The notes beneath the pieces were generated by a model. The model saw only the letters and a list, made by a program, of their open reading frames with translations. It ran no database searches and was not told the DNA's origin. Both the position numbers and the translations under genes were made by a program. A DNA stretch of 49,036 nucleotides from the NCBI GenBank assembly GCA_024636155.1, contig JAGXHM010000123.1, forward strand, positions 1 through 49,036, given 5' to 3'. Origin of the DNA: Deltaproteobacteria bacterium. GTDB lineage: Bacteria; Desulfobacterota; Desulfuromonadia; Desulfuromonadales; BM103. Numbering within the stretch: the first letter of the stretch is position 1; the number at the start of each line of letters is the position of its first letter. Shown one piece after another: positions 17,827-26,553 of this stretch.

Positions 17827-17862
17827 GGCGGCCTCCGGCTCACTGGCCGAGGCCGCCTTTTT
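17827..17862 (+). terminator. Rho-independent terminator abutting larE start
   Basis: GGCGGCCTC (17827-17835) pairs with GAGGCCGCC (17849-17857), followed by five T's (17858-17862). The larE start codon begins at the very next base, so the hairpin sits exactly where a ribosome-binding site would be. Confidence 0.85.
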
Positions 17863-18684
17863 ATGCAACTCGACACAAAACTTCAAAAGCTCAAACTCAT
17901 TCTGACTGAGTTAGGTTCAGCAGTGGTAGCCTTTTCTGGCGGCGTTGATTCAACCTTCCTGTTACAGATCTGCCGAGACGTGCTTGGCGCCGAACACGTT
18001 ATCGCCCTGACGGCCACCTCGCCAACCTACCCGAGCCACGAATTCAATGAAAGCGTAAGACTGGCAAAGGAACTTGGCGTTCAGCAAATTGTTGTTGACA
18101 GCAACGAGCTGGAAATTCCCGGTTTTGCTGACAATCCACCGCGACGTTGCTACCACTGCAAGAAAGAGCTATTCGGGATCTGCCTAAGCAAAGCCAGAGA
18201 GCTCGGCTACGCTGAAGTCCTTGACGGTTCAAACCTCGACGACTTGAATGACTATCGACCGGGCCGGGAAGCCGCCCAAGAGTTAAAGGTTCGCTCACCT
18301 CTGCTCGAAGCAGGTCTGACTAAGGAAGATATTCGTGCCCTGAGTCGCCAGAACGGTCTCTCTACAGCCGAGAAGCAACCCTTCGCATGCCTTGCCTCGC
18401 GTTTCCCTTATGGCACGCGTATAACCGCCGAGCGCTTACAGCAAATTGACCACTGTGAAACCTTCATGCGCGAAAAGGGCTTTCACACCTTTCGCGTTCG
18501 CTATCACAACGAAACCGCACGCATCGAAGTTGCTCTTGACGAACTATCGAGAATCATAAATGATAAGATGCGTCAGGAGCTACTGGCCGAGTTCAAGTCT
18601 GCCGGCTTCACCTACGTTGCCCTTGACCTTCAGGGTTACCGAACCGGCAGCATGAATGAGGGGGCGGCGTTAAATAACAATTAA
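17863..18684 (+). CDS. larE: LarE-type sacrificial sulfur transferase
   Basis: LarE donates sulfur to the pyridinium bis-thiocarboxylate precursor of the nickel-pincer cofactor. The 273-residue protein has the PP-loop ATP site SGGVDS (25-30) and the PFACLASRFPYGTRI motif whose Cys176 corresponds to the sacrificial cysteine of the studied Lactobacillus enzyme. A CYHC pair at 96-99 is also present. ATG 17863 is the first reasonable start but has no Shine-Dalgarno sequence, because a terminator hairpin ends at the preceding base. No larA, larB or larC is in the window, so they may lie elsewhere or the protein may serve another sulfur transfer. Confidence 0.85.
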   Translation: MQLDTKLQKLKLILTELGSAVVAFSGGVDSTFLLQICRDVLGAEHVIALTATSPTYPSHEFNESVRLAKELGVQQIVVDSNELEIPGFADNPPRRCYHCKKELFGICLSKARELGYAEVLDGSNLDDLNDYRPGREAAQELKVRSPLLEAGLTKEDIRALSRQNGLSTAEKQPFACLASRFPYGTRITAERLQQIDHCETFMREKGFHTFRVRYHNETARIEVALDELSRIINDKMRQELLAEFKSAGFTYVALDLQGYRTGSMNEGAALNNN

Positions 18685-18765
18685 AACTTGTTGATTCAGG
18701 AAGTTGTCGGACAATCCGTGCCTTAGTCGGCTTATGGATAGTGTGACACCCTGCCAGGAGAAATC

Positions 18766-19191
18766 ATGCTACGCAGCAGGATTTTGATAGCCGTCTGTTT
18801 CTGTGCCGGGATGCTCGGCGCTCTCTGCAGCAGCTTGGTTACATGGAAAGCAGGCCAAATGGGGCTCCCCGCGATGGTGAATGTGCAGATGTCGCCCTCA
18901 CTCTCCACAGACTGGCTTTATTCTCGACTGATATGGGGTGGCCTCTGGGGATTAACCTATTTCCTCACCGTTGCCTCGCTGAAGTCACGTCGCCACTGGG
19001 CCCGCAAAGGACTGTGGATCAGCCTGTTGCCCACCGCCTTTCAGCTCTTCTTCGTTTACCCCTACATGACTCGTCACGGATGGTTCGGTCTTGAACTCGG
19101 GCAATTCACACCACTCTTTATTGTGTTCTACAACATGATCTGGGGACTCTGTACTGGAATCTTCTGTCGCCTCTTCTGGGGACGCGGTTAA
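18766..19191 (+). CDS. Integral membrane protein of unknown function
   Basis: The 141-residue protein has about four hydrophobic segments (5-28, 52-70, 83-98 and 115-137) and a short basic loop (SRRHWARKG). I recognise no family. AGGAG lies just before ATG 18766. Its stop is followed within 3 bp by the next start, so the two genes are probably one operon. Confidence 0.7.
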   Translation: MLRSRILIAVCFCAGMLGALCSSLVTWKAGQMGLPAMVNVQMSPSLSTDWLYSRLIWGGLWGLTYFLTVASLKSRRHWARKGLWISLLPTAFQLFFVYPYMTRHGWFGLELGQFTPLFIVFYNMIWGLCTGIFCRLFWGRG

Positions 19192-19193
19192 CC

Positions 19194-19688
19194 GTGCGTC
19201 TTCTGGCCCCTCTTCTCTATCTGTGCTTCGCTCTGGCCTTACCTGCCTGCGCCGAGCAACCGACACCGGCCCTGCAAGGCACTGTCAGCTGGGTCTACGA
19301 TGGCGACACGCTCAAGGTTGATACCGTCGGCAAAGTTCGCTTGATTGGCATCGACACCCCGGAACGGGAAAACTCGCAGCGTGATAGTTACCTCATCGAC
19401 CAAGGTATCTCAGCCGCAAAACAACGACAGATTTACCAACGTGCCAAAGAATTCAACATCAAACAGGTCAAAGGCCAAAAGGTCACTCTATCGCTCGACG
19501 ATTCTCCACGCGACCGGCATGGCCGTCTGCTTGCCTATGTCCACCTCCCCGATGGGCGACTGCTCAATCGTCTGCTTCTTGAACAGGGATTGGCCGTTGT
19601 TTACAGAAGGTTTTCCTTTCACCTGAAACAAGACTTTTTGGCTGCAGAAGCTGAAGCCAGAGAGGACAAGCGCGGACTTTGGGAATAA
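19194..19688 (+). CDS. Thermonuclease-family (SNase) secreted lipoprotein
   Basis: The 164-residue protein is a staphylococcal nuclease homologue that should cleave DNA and RNA outside the cytoplasm. A lipoprotein signal ends LPAC (Cys19). The SNase fold shows WVYDGDTLKV, the catalytic VRLIGIDTPERE (Arg and Glu) and RDRHGRLLAYV (second catalytic Arg), with a calcium-site Asp in DGDT. The start is GTG 19194, 3 bp after the preceding stop. Confidence 0.9.
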   Translation: MRLLAPLLYLCFALALPACAEQPTPALQGTVSWVYDGDTLKVDTVGKVRLIGIDTPERENSQRDSYLIDQGISAAKQRQIYQRAKEFNIKQVKGQKVTLSLDDSPRDRHGRLLAYVHLPDGRLLNRLLLEQGLAVVYRRFSFHLKQDFLAAEAEAREDKRGLWE

Positions 19689-19695
19689 AGCAAGG

Positions 19696-19741
19696 GCTGT
19701 AAGCTGTAAGCTGTAAACTGTAAGCTGTAAACTGTAAACTG
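19696..19741 (+). repeat. Heptanucleotide tandem repeat
   Basis: Six full units of [G/A]CTGTAA and a partial seventh follow the nuclease gene, 26 bp before tag. Four units start with G and two with A. The tract is outside coding sequence and could vary in length by slippage. Confidence 0.85.
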
Positions 19742-19766
19742 GGGGTTGGAGGCTGGAGAGAAAATT

Positions 19767-20372
19767 ATGGCTGGTGAAGTGATAGTCAAACGTTGCACAT
19801 GGTGTGGCAGCGACCCGCAATATATCACCTACCACGACGAAGACTGGGGTGTTCCCGTTCATGATGACCGCCTGCTTTTTGAGATGTTGATTCTCGAAGG
19901 CGCCCAGGCCGGCCTCAGTTGGCTGACCATTCTGAAAAAGCGTAACAATTATCGTAAAGCTTTTCATGATTTCGATGCAGCCAGAGTTGCCCGCTACGAC
20001 CAGCAAGAGATCGATCGCCTGATGCAGGATGCCAGCATTGTTCGCAATCGCCTCAAGATCGAATCTGCAATCAAAAACGCACGGGGATTTTTACAGGTTT
20101 GTGAAGAGTTCTCTTCTTTTGCAGATTACCTCTGGCGCTATGTTGACGGCCAACCGATCATCAACTCATGGAAGAAGCACAATGACATCCCTGCCCTCAC
20201 CCCACTTTCCGATCAACTGAGCAAAGACCTTAAAACACGTGGTTTCAATTTCGTCGGTTCGACCATCTGCTACGCCTTAATGCAATCCATCGGCATGGTC
20301 AATGACCACACCACTGACTGCTTTCGTTATCGCGAGATCAACCGACTTGCAAGACGAAGAGAATCATCATGA
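19767..20372 (+). CDS. tag: DNA-3-methyladenine glycosylase I
   Basis: Tag removes 3-methyladenine from alkylated DNA. The 201-residue protein has the N-terminal zinc cysteine and family signature RCTWCGSDPQYITYHDEDWGVP, the ILEGAQAGLSWLTILKKRNNYRKAF helix-hairpin-helix region, and the C-terminal GFNFVGSTICYALMQSIGMVNDHTTDCF, which supplies the remaining zinc ligands. ATG 19767 follows GGAGAG. A heptamer repeat tract lies directly upstream. The stop overlaps the next gene by 4 bp. Confidence 0.95.
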   Translation: MAGEVIVKRCTWCGSDPQYITYHDEDWGVPVHDDRLLFEMLILEGAQAGLSWLTILKKRNNYRKAFHDFDAARVARYDQQEIDRLMQDASIVRNRLKIESAIKNARGFLQVCEEFSSFADYLWRYVDGQPIINSWKKHNDIPALTPLSDQLSKDLKTRGFNFVGSTICYALMQSIGMVNDHTTDCFRYREINRLARRRESS

Positions 20373-20692
20373 TTGCGGTTATCTTTGAAGTTAAAATCAA
20401 CGAAGGGAAAGAGGAAGAATATCTGCAAATTGCAGCACAATTGCGAGAGCATCTGGACAAGGTTGACGGGTTCATCTCCATTGAACGCTTTGCCAGCTTG
20501 TCTGAAGATGGCAAGATATGTTCCCTTTCTTTCTGGGAAGATGAGGCGTCGATCAAGCAATGGCGTGAGTTTGGTTTGCATCGTCTGGCACAAGAAAAGG
20601 GTAAAGCAGGGATCTTTTCTGATTTCAGGATTCGGGTGGCTGAGGTTGTAAGAGATTATAGGATGGGGGATCGGCGGGGAGTTCCAGATTAA
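20369..20692 (+). CDS. Antibiotic biosynthesis monooxygenase (ABM) domain protein
   Basis: The 107-residue protein has the ferredoxin-like fold of ABM/YgiN proteins: MIAVIFEVKINEGKEEEYLQIAAQL, then DGFISIERFASLSEDGKICSLSFWEDEASIKQWR and HRLAQEKGK. Relatives act as small quinol monooxygenases or heme-binding proteins, but many have no known role. ATG 20369 overlaps the tag stop (ATGA), which implies translational coupling to DNA repair. Confidence 0.85.
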   Translation: MIAVIFEVKINEGKEEEYLQIAAQLREHLDKVDGFISIERFASLSEDGKICSLSFWEDEASIKQWREFGLHRLAQEKGKAGIFSDFRIRVAEVVRDYRMGDRRGVPD

Positions 20693-20693
20693 A

Positions 20694-20721
20694 GGAGCTG
20701 CCCCAGCACAGGGACAGCTCC
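20694..20721. terminator. Hairpin between convergent genes
   Basis: GGAGCTG (20694-20700) pairs with CAGCTCC (20715-20721), with extra CCC/GGG pairing inside. No clear T tract follows, so activity as a terminator is uncertain. Confidence 0.5.
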
Positions 20722-20748
20722 TCGCTCGCACAGAAAATAGCCAACCAA

Positions 20749-23415
20749 CTACTTCATCAAATTCCGCAGCACGTAATTCAAAATTCCACCACTCTGGAAA
20801 TACTTCACCTCGTTGGCCGTATCAATGCGACAGGTCACAACGAGGTCATGGCTGCGGCCATCGGCGCGATTGACCCGCAGGGTGATGTCCTGGCCCGGCT
20901 CGATCTCGGTTTCCTGACCAATCAGGTCAAAGGTTTCGCTGCCATCGATACCAAGGGTTTTGCGATCATCTCCCGCTTTGAACTGCAACGGCAGGACACC
21001 CATACCGACCAGGTTGGAGCGATGGATACGTTCGTAACTTTCTGTGACCACCGCTTTCACGCCAAGGAGCAGCGTTCCCTTTGCCGCCCAATCGCGGCTT
21101 GAGCCGGTACCATACTCTTTGCCGCCAATGATAATCAAAGGCGTCTTTGCCTTGGCATATTTCATTGCCGCATCAAAAATGCTGACCTGTTCATCATCAG
21201 GAAGAACCTTGGTAAAACCACCCTCTACACCAGGTATCAGCTCATTTTTCAAGCGAATATTAGCAAAAGTGCCGCGCATCATCACTTCGTGGTTGCCACG
21301 TCGCGACCCGTAAGAGTTGAAATCAGCCGGGCCGATATCGCGTTCGCGCAGGTAAACTCCAGCAGGGCTGCTCGCCAGAATCGATCCGGCCGGAGAGATA
21401 TGATCGGTAGTGATTGAATCACCGAGCAGTGCAAGCAAGCGAGCCCCGGTGAAGCCTTCCAGGCCACTCGCCATTTTGTCACGAACCTCGAAGAAAGACG
21501 GTTGCTGAACGTAAGTCGATTGATCCTCCCAGACATAAGTCTCGCCTTCGGGAACCGGCAGGCTACGCCAGCTCTCCTCGCCGGCAAAGACATCGGCATA
21601 CTTCTCACGGAACATGTCAGCAGAAACCAGCTTGACCATCTCAGCCACTTCTTCATCACTCGGCCAAATGTCTTTCAGATAAACATCGTTGCCTTGTGGG
21701 TCCTGGCCAATTGGTTCAGTGGTCAGGTCAATGCACGTGTTGCCAGCCAGGGCAAAGGCCACAACCAGTGGCGGTGAAGCCAGCCAGTTGGCCTTGGTAT
21801 GTGAGTGGATCCTGCCCTCAAAGTTGCGATTGCCAGAAAGGACCGAGCAGACGGTCATATCCGCTTCGGTGATCGCATCAGCAATCGGCCCGGTCAAAGG
21901 CCCGGAGTTGCCAATACAGGTGGTGCAGCCGTAGCCGACAACATGAAAACCGAGCTGATCGAGATATGTCTGCAGGCCAGCCTTTTCCAGATAATCGGTT
22001 ACAACCTTGGAGCCCGGCGCCAGCGACGTTTTTACCCAGGGTTTCTGTACAAGACCTTTTTCAACCGCTTTCTTGGCCACCAGACCGGCACCCATCATAA
22101 CTGCAGGATTGGAGGTGTTGGTGCACGAAGTAATTGCCGCGATGACAACATCGCCCTGGCTTAACTTATAGTCAAAACCGGCAACATCAGCTCTCTTGTC
22201 AATCGCATCGGCTGCGATGACCGCCCTTGTGGCGTCTTTCATCGACTCAAGATCAACACGATCCTGAGGCCGTTTAGGACCGGCCAGACTTGGCTTGACA
22301 GAGCCCAGGTCGAGCTCCAGAACATCTGTGTACTCAGGATCACTCATACCGTCAAAACGCCACAAACCCTGCTTCTTGGCGTAAGCTTCAACCAGAGCAA
22401 CCGTTGCATCATCACGATTGGAAAGACGCAGGTAATCGAGAGTCACATCATCGATCGGGAACCAGCCGCAGGTCGCACCATACTCAGGGGCCATATTGGC
22501 GATAGTCGCGCGATCAGCCAACGGCAGCTTGCCTAGACCATCGCCAAAGAATTCGACGAACTTGCCAACCACGCCAAATTTGCGCAGCATCTGTGTCACT
22601 GTCAAAACGAGGTCCGTTGCCGTGACACCCTCACTCAGGCTGCCGGTCATGCGGAAGCCAACGACTTCGGGGATAATCATCGAAACCGGCTGGCCGAGCA
22701 TGGCCGCTTCGGCCTCGATACCACCAACGCCCCAACCGAGTACGGCCAGGCCGTTGATCATGGTGGTGTGGCTGTCGGTACCAACCAGGGTGTCCGGATA
22801 CGCGACCTTTTTGCCGTCACGCTCTTCCGACCAGACCGTGCGCGCCAGATATTCAAGGTTCACCTGATGACAGATCCCTGTACCCGGCGGCACGACGCGG
22901 AAGTTATCAAAAGCCAGCTGTCCCCACCGCAGGAAAGCATAGCGCTCGAAGTTGCGCTCCATCTCTTTATCAACGTTATAGGCAAAAGCTTCCGGCATGG
23001 CGTACTTATCAACCATAACCGAATGATCAATCACCAGATCCACCGGAATCTGCGGATTGATCTTCTGCGGATCACCACCAACCCGGGCAACCGCGTCGCG
23101 CATCGCTGCCAGATCGACAACCGCCGGTACACCAGTGAAGTCCTGCATTAAAACTCGCGCCGGGCGAAACGCAATCTCGTGATCAGAGGTGCGCTGATCA
23201 AGCCAATCAACGACCGCATTAATATCTTTCTCGGTCACCGAATCGCCATCTTCATTGCGCAAAAGGTTTTCCAGCAGGACTTTGAGCGTAAGCGGTAAAC
23301 GCGTCACTTCATTGCGTTTTGCAGCAAGGGTTTCCAAACAAAAATATTCATAAGCCGTGCCGGCGACATCGAGGGTCTGCCGAGCATTAAAACTGTTGCG
23401 ACTGTCGTTACTCAT
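20749..23415 (-). CDS. acnA: Aconitate hydratase A
   Basis: AcnA interconverts citrate and isocitrate in the TCA cycle, which these organisms use to oxidise acetate. The 888-residue length and layout match the AcnA/IRP type. The [4Fe-4S] ligands lie in SCTNTSNP and GYGCTTCIGNSGPL. The LVGTDSHTTMINGLAVLGWGVGGIEAEAAMLG and C-terminal GSSRDWAAKG swivel-domain motifs are complete. AAGGAGAGAGAAG lies just before ATG 23415. It is a single gene with a divergent mscS. Confidence 0.97.
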   Translation of the reverse strand: MSNDSRNSFNARQTLDVAGTAYEYFCLETLAAKRNEVTRLPLTLKVLLENLLRNEDGDSVTEKDINAVVDWLDQRTSDHEIAFRPARVLMQDFTGVPAVVDLAAMRDAVARVGGDPQKINPQIPVDLVIDHSVMVDKYAMPEAFAYNVDKEMERNFERYAFLRWGQLAFDNFRVVPPGTGICHQVNLEYLARTVWSEERDGKKVAYPDTLVGTDSHTTMINGLAVLGWGVGGIEAEAAMLGQPVSMIIPEVVGFRMTGSLSEGVTATDLVLTVTQMLRKFGVVGKFVEFFGDGLGKLPLADRATIANMAPEYGATCGWFPIDDVTLDYLRLSNRDDATVALVEAYAKKQGLWRFDGMSDPEYTDVLELDLGSVKPSLAGPKRPQDRVDLESMKDATRAVIAADAIDKRADVAGFDYKLSQGDVVIAAITSCTNTSNPAVMMGAGLVAKKAVEKGLVQKPWVKTSLAPGSKVVTDYLEKAGLQTYLDQLGFHVVGYGCTTCIGNSGPLTGPIADAITEADMTVCSVLSGNRNFEGRIHSHTKANWLASPPLVVAFALAGNTCIDLTTEPIGQDPQGNDVYLKDIWPSDEEVAEMVKLVSADMFREKYADVFAGEESWRSLPVPEGETYVWEDQSTYVQQPSFFEVRDKMASGLEGFTGARLLALLGDSITTDHISPAGSILASSPAGVYLRERDIGPADFNSYGSRRGNHEVMMRGTFANIRLKNELIPGVEGGFTKVLPDDEQVSIFDAAMKYAKAKTPLIIIGGKEYGTGSSRDWAAKGTLLLGVKAVVTESYERIHRSNLVGMGVLPLQFKAGDDRKTLGIDGSETFDLIGQETEIEPGQDITLRVNRADGRSHDLVVTCRIDTANEVKYFQSGGILNYVLRNLMK

Positions 23416-23607
23416 AAGCTTCTCTCTCCTTCGTTAATCATGGCATAACGCCGTGGATTTTCTATCGTAACCATTCTATCATAAACTCTCAGAATCATTC
23501 GACTCCCGGAGTTATTTACAGACACTATCCGCAACCTTGCTTTTGACTATTTCATCTGGTAGCTTAAGACCTTGAATTAGTTGAGTTGTCACTGACAGGA
23601 GGGCGCA

Positions 23608-24753
23608 ATGCCAGAGTGGATGAACAATCAGGTGCTTGGCAGCACCATCGGCCAATACGCCACAGCCCTTGGCATTATCCTCGGTGCCTATATTGCCAAA
23701 AAGCTCTTCGCCTACCTCTTCATCAAAACCATACTGCCGCTGGCGCAAAAGACCAAGCGAGAAATCGACGATCGCTTTTTTGCCTGCCTGCAGAAACCAG
23801 CAGAATTCCTCATTTTCCTGATTGGCTTGTTCATCGCCATAAAAGTTCTACAACTTCCCGCCGAACCTTTTGATTTCGACAAGCTTGCGACTGCGTTGCT
23901 CAAGGCGTTGGTCATCTTCGATATTGCCTGGTTCCTTTTCAACATGGTCGACTCAGTTGATCATTACCTGAGCAAATGGGCAGAGCGCACCAAATCGACC
24001 CTTGATGATCACCTCGTCCCCTTGCTGCGCAAGAGCCTGCGCATCTTCATTGTCTTCATGGCTGGTCTCATGGCCATCCAGTCGTTTGGTTACCCGATCA
24101 CCGGAGTTCTCGCTTCTCTCGGCATCGGCGGTCTAGCCATCGCCCTGGCCGCCAAAGACACGGTCTCCAATATCTTTGGTTCACTCAATATCCTCTTCGA
24201 TCGCCCCTTCCAGGTTGGCGACTGGATCAAAGCCAACGATATGGAAGGAACCGTCGAAGAAATAGGCTTTCGCTCGACTAAAATCCGCACCTTCGCCAAG
24301 ACGTTAATTTCCGTACCGAACAACATCGTCGCCAACCTGGCTCTCGACAATTACAGCCGCATGCCCAAGCGACGCATTAGCCTCACGGTCGGTGTCTCCT
24401 ACGACGCCACCCCCAAGCAAATGCGTGCAGCGATCAGCCGGATTCGCGAACTGTTAAAGACTCACCCGGCCATCGATCAGGAATTTTTCCTCGTCAACTT
24501 TACCGGCTTCGGCGCATCCTCTCTCGACATCATGGTCTACTGCTTTACCACCACGACTGTCTGGGGCGAGTTTCTTGAAGCCCGCGAGGATCTTTGTTTG
24601 AAGATCATGGACACCCTGGCAGAGTTGGGGCTGGAAATCGCCTTCCCGAGCACAACCGTCTACCTGCGCAAGGATGACGCGGAAACAGCAGAAGCAATCC
24701 CTGAGAAAAAACTGCTTCAAACTTCTAGCAGCCTGTCGGACAATCAGGGCTGA
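23608..24753 (+). CDS. MscS-family mechanosensitive channel
   Basis: The 381-residue protein opens under membrane tension to release solutes. It has about five hydrophobic segments, ending with the pore helix GVLASLGIGGLAIALAAKDTVSN, then the beta domain FDRPFQVGDWIKANDMEGTVEEIGFRSTKIRTF and PNNIVANLALDNYSR, and a C-terminal alpha-beta domain. AGGAGG lies just before ATG 23608. The last nine or so residues and the stop codon fall inside a family A repeat, so the natural C-terminus was probably replaced by the insertion. Confidence 0.93.
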   Translation: MPEWMNNQVLGSTIGQYATALGIILGAYIAKKLFAYLFIKTILPLAQKTKREIDDRFFACLQKPAEFLIFLIGLFIAIKVLQLPAEPFDFDKLATALLKALVIFDIAWFLFNMVDSVDHYLSKWAERTKSTLDDHLVPLLRKSLRIFIVFMAGLMAIQSFGYPITGVLASLGIGGLAIALAAKDTVSNIFGSLNILFDRPFQVGDWIKANDMEGTVEEIGFRSTKIRTFAKTLISVPNNIVANLALDNYSRMPKRRISLTVGVSYDATPKQMRAAISRIRELLKTHPAIDQEFFLVNFTGFGASSLDIMVYCFTTTTVWGEFLEAREDLCLKIMDTLAELGLEIAFPSTTVYLRKDDAETAEAIPEKKLLQTSSSLSDNQG

Positions 24754-24891
24754 AGCGAAAATTTGGATGTTTGAGACCAGATTTTAGCTCATTTAAGAGT
24801 AATAGCCGTAGCTATTGGTCGAAAAGGAGCTGAGATATGGGCCAAACAGGCGAATTTGCAGCCAGTTCATTGATTGTCCGACAGGTTGCTG
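24726..24891 (-). repeat. Family A dispersed repeat, copy 2 (complete)
   Basis: This is the best full copy. Its ends are inverted: AGCAGCCTGTCGGACAATCA at the left and TGATTGTCCGACAGGTTGCT at the right. It lies in reverse orientation to copies 1 and 3, and its first 28 bp form the end of the mscS reading frame. Confidence 0.85.
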
Positions 24892-24896
24892 GCAAA

Positions 24897-24933
24897 GGCA
24901 TTTAACGCAAAGACGCAAAGGTTAAGAGAAAGA
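24897..24933 (+). repeat. Half of an AACGCAAAGACGCAAAGG-type repeat
   Basis: The direct repeat CGCAAAGACGCAAAG directly follows the family A copy. It resembles one arm of the CACAGAG-class intergenic palindromes, but the matching second arm is not present here. Confidence 0.45.
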
Positions 24934-25013
24934 ACCCCAGGAAAGTCTTTATTTAAGTCAAAATATTTTCAAAACTTTCATTACCTTTATTTGTTTAATC
25001 GATTAGGAGGAAG

Positions 25014-25289
25014 ATGATGCGCAAGTTGATCTTTTGGGTTGTACTGGTTGCTCTTCTCAGCGGTTGCACACCGTGGATTGGCTTACACAAGGTAGAGCTT
25101 GGCATGACCAAATCTGAAGTCATGCAGCAGATGGGCAACCCGAGTAACGCTTCTGGGAGCGGCAACGAAGAATATCTCTGGTACATCCCTGTCAACCGGT
25201 TTTGGGAACGCTATTACGTCCACCTGGTCAACGGCAAGGTCGAAGCCTACGGACAACTCGGCAAGCAGGAAGCACAACCAGCGCGGTAG
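25014..25289 (+). CDS. BamE/SmpA-like small lipoprotein
   Basis: The 91-residue lipoprotein has a signal ending LLSGC (Cys18) and a single SmpA/OmlA-like domain. The telltale sequence is GMTKSEVMQQMGNPSNAS followed by an aromatic strand (YLWYIPV) and a VHLVNGKVEAYG strand. Members of this fold are outer-membrane lipoproteins, BamE itself being part of the beta-barrel assembly machine, but short orphan versions like this have no known function. AGGAGG precedes ATG 25014; ATG 25017 is equally possible. Confidence 0.8.
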   Translation: MMRKLIFWVVLVALLSGCTPWIGLHKVELGMTKSEVMQQMGNPSNASGSGNEEYLWYIPVNRFWERYYVHLVNGKVEAYGQLGKQEAQPAR

Positions 25290-25379
25290 TGTCGCTCTAT
25301 AACGAGATCATTCTCACGTGTGGTACTAAGCGACAACGCAGGACAATTTCCGCCCAAAAACTTAGCACCGGAGGCATCA

Positions 25380-26507
25380 ATGGCTGCGCAAATTTATTTC
25401 GCTGATATGCGTGCAGGAATGCGGGAGAACCTGCACACCAAACTGGAAAGGCTGACCGAACTGGCCGGACTTTCCAAGGTGATCTGCAGTGGTGACCTGG
25501 TTGCCATCAAGATGCACTTTGGTGAAAAGGGTGGCCACGCCTATATCAGGCCAACCTTCGTCCGCCGCATCGTCGACCAGATCAAAGCTCTCGGCGGCAA
25601 ACCTTTTCTTACCGATTCAAGCACCCTCTATCCAGGGGAACGCAAAGAAGCCGTCTCCTCCCTGACCTGCGCTATCGAAAACGGCTTTGCCTACGCCGTT
25701 GTCAACGCCCCTCTCATCATGAGCGACGGGCTGCGTGGCCATTCGTCGCAGAGGGTTGCGGTTGCCGGAGAACTCCTTGCAGAGGTTGATATCGGGCGCG
25801 AAATCATCGAAGCCGATGCCCTGATCGTACTTTCCCATTTCAAATGCCACGAGCTGACCGGCTTTGGCGGTGCGATCAAGAATCTCGCCATGGGCTGTTC
25901 GAGCCGCACAGGAAAACTCGAACAGCACTCCACTCTGGGACCGACTATTTCGGCAAAGAAATGCACCTCCTGCGGAGCCTGCCTCAAAGCCTGTGCCCAT
26001 GATGCAATTGATCTGAGCAGCGGCAAAGCGGTACTCGATGCCGTACGTTGTGTTGGCTGCGGCCGCTGTATCACGGTCTGTGAACCAAAAGCAGTTCAAA
26101 TCCAGTGGAACGAAGAATCCGCCCTGGTGATGAAGAAGATGGCGGAGTATTCCTTGGGAGCCATCTCAGGGAAAGACAAAAAGCTACTCTTTGTCAATTT
26201 CATCACCCAGGTTTCACCGGCCTGCGACTGCTACGGCCACTCCGATACCCCAATCGTTGCCGATATCGGCATACTCGCCTCAACTGATCCGGTCGCCCTG
26301 GATCAAGCGTGCGCCGACATGGTAAACCAGGCGCGCGGTCTTCCTGGGACAGCGATGGCAACGGGTCATGAAGCTGGCGGCGACAAGTTTCGAGGAGTTT
26401 ATCCTCATATTGATTGGGAAGTGCAGTTGGAGCATGGGGAGAAGGTTGGGTTGGGTGTGCGGGCTTATGAGGTTGTCGTTTTGCAGCCGGTCGGGGAGAA
26501 GTGGTGA
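25380..26507 (+). CDS. DUF362 protein with two [4Fe-4S] ferredoxin motifs
   Basis: The 375-residue protein joins a DUF362 domain to a ferredoxin insert. The DUF362 features are VAIKMHFGEKGGHAYIRP near the start, the SHFKCHELTGFGGAIKNLAMGC centre, and the late DPVALDQACADMV. The insert has two complete CxxCxxCxxxC clusters (CTSCGACLKAC and CVGCGRCITVC). It has no signal peptide and is likely cytoplasmic. The family is common in anaerobes and probably redox-active, but no reaction is proven. ATG 25380 follows GGAGG. It faces a second DUF362 gene on the other strand. Confidence 0.88.
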   Translation: MAAQIYFADMRAGMRENLHTKLERLTELAGLSKVICSGDLVAIKMHFGEKGGHAYIRPTFVRRIVDQIKALGGKPFLTDSSTLYPGERKEAVSSLTCAIENGFAYAVVNAPLIMSDGLRGHSSQRVAVAGELLAEVDIGREIIEADALIVLSHFKCHELTGFGGAIKNLAMGCSSRTGKLEQHSTLGPTISAKKCTSCGACLKACAHDAIDLSSGKAVLDAVRCVGCGRCITVCEPKAVQIQWNEESALVMKKMAEYSLGAISGKDKKLLFVNFITQVSPACDCYGHSDTPIVADIGILASTDPVALDQACADMVNQARGLPGTAMATGHEAGGDKFRGVYPHIDWEVQLEHGEKVGLGVRAYEVVVLQPVGEKW

Positions 26508-26553
26508 GTTACTCCACTTACCTGAGATCAGCCACAAGCCTGTCAGAAAGGTT

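Noticed and set aside
19696-19741. CRISPR-like repeat
   Set aside because: The units are seven bases long with no spacers; it is a simple tandem repeat.
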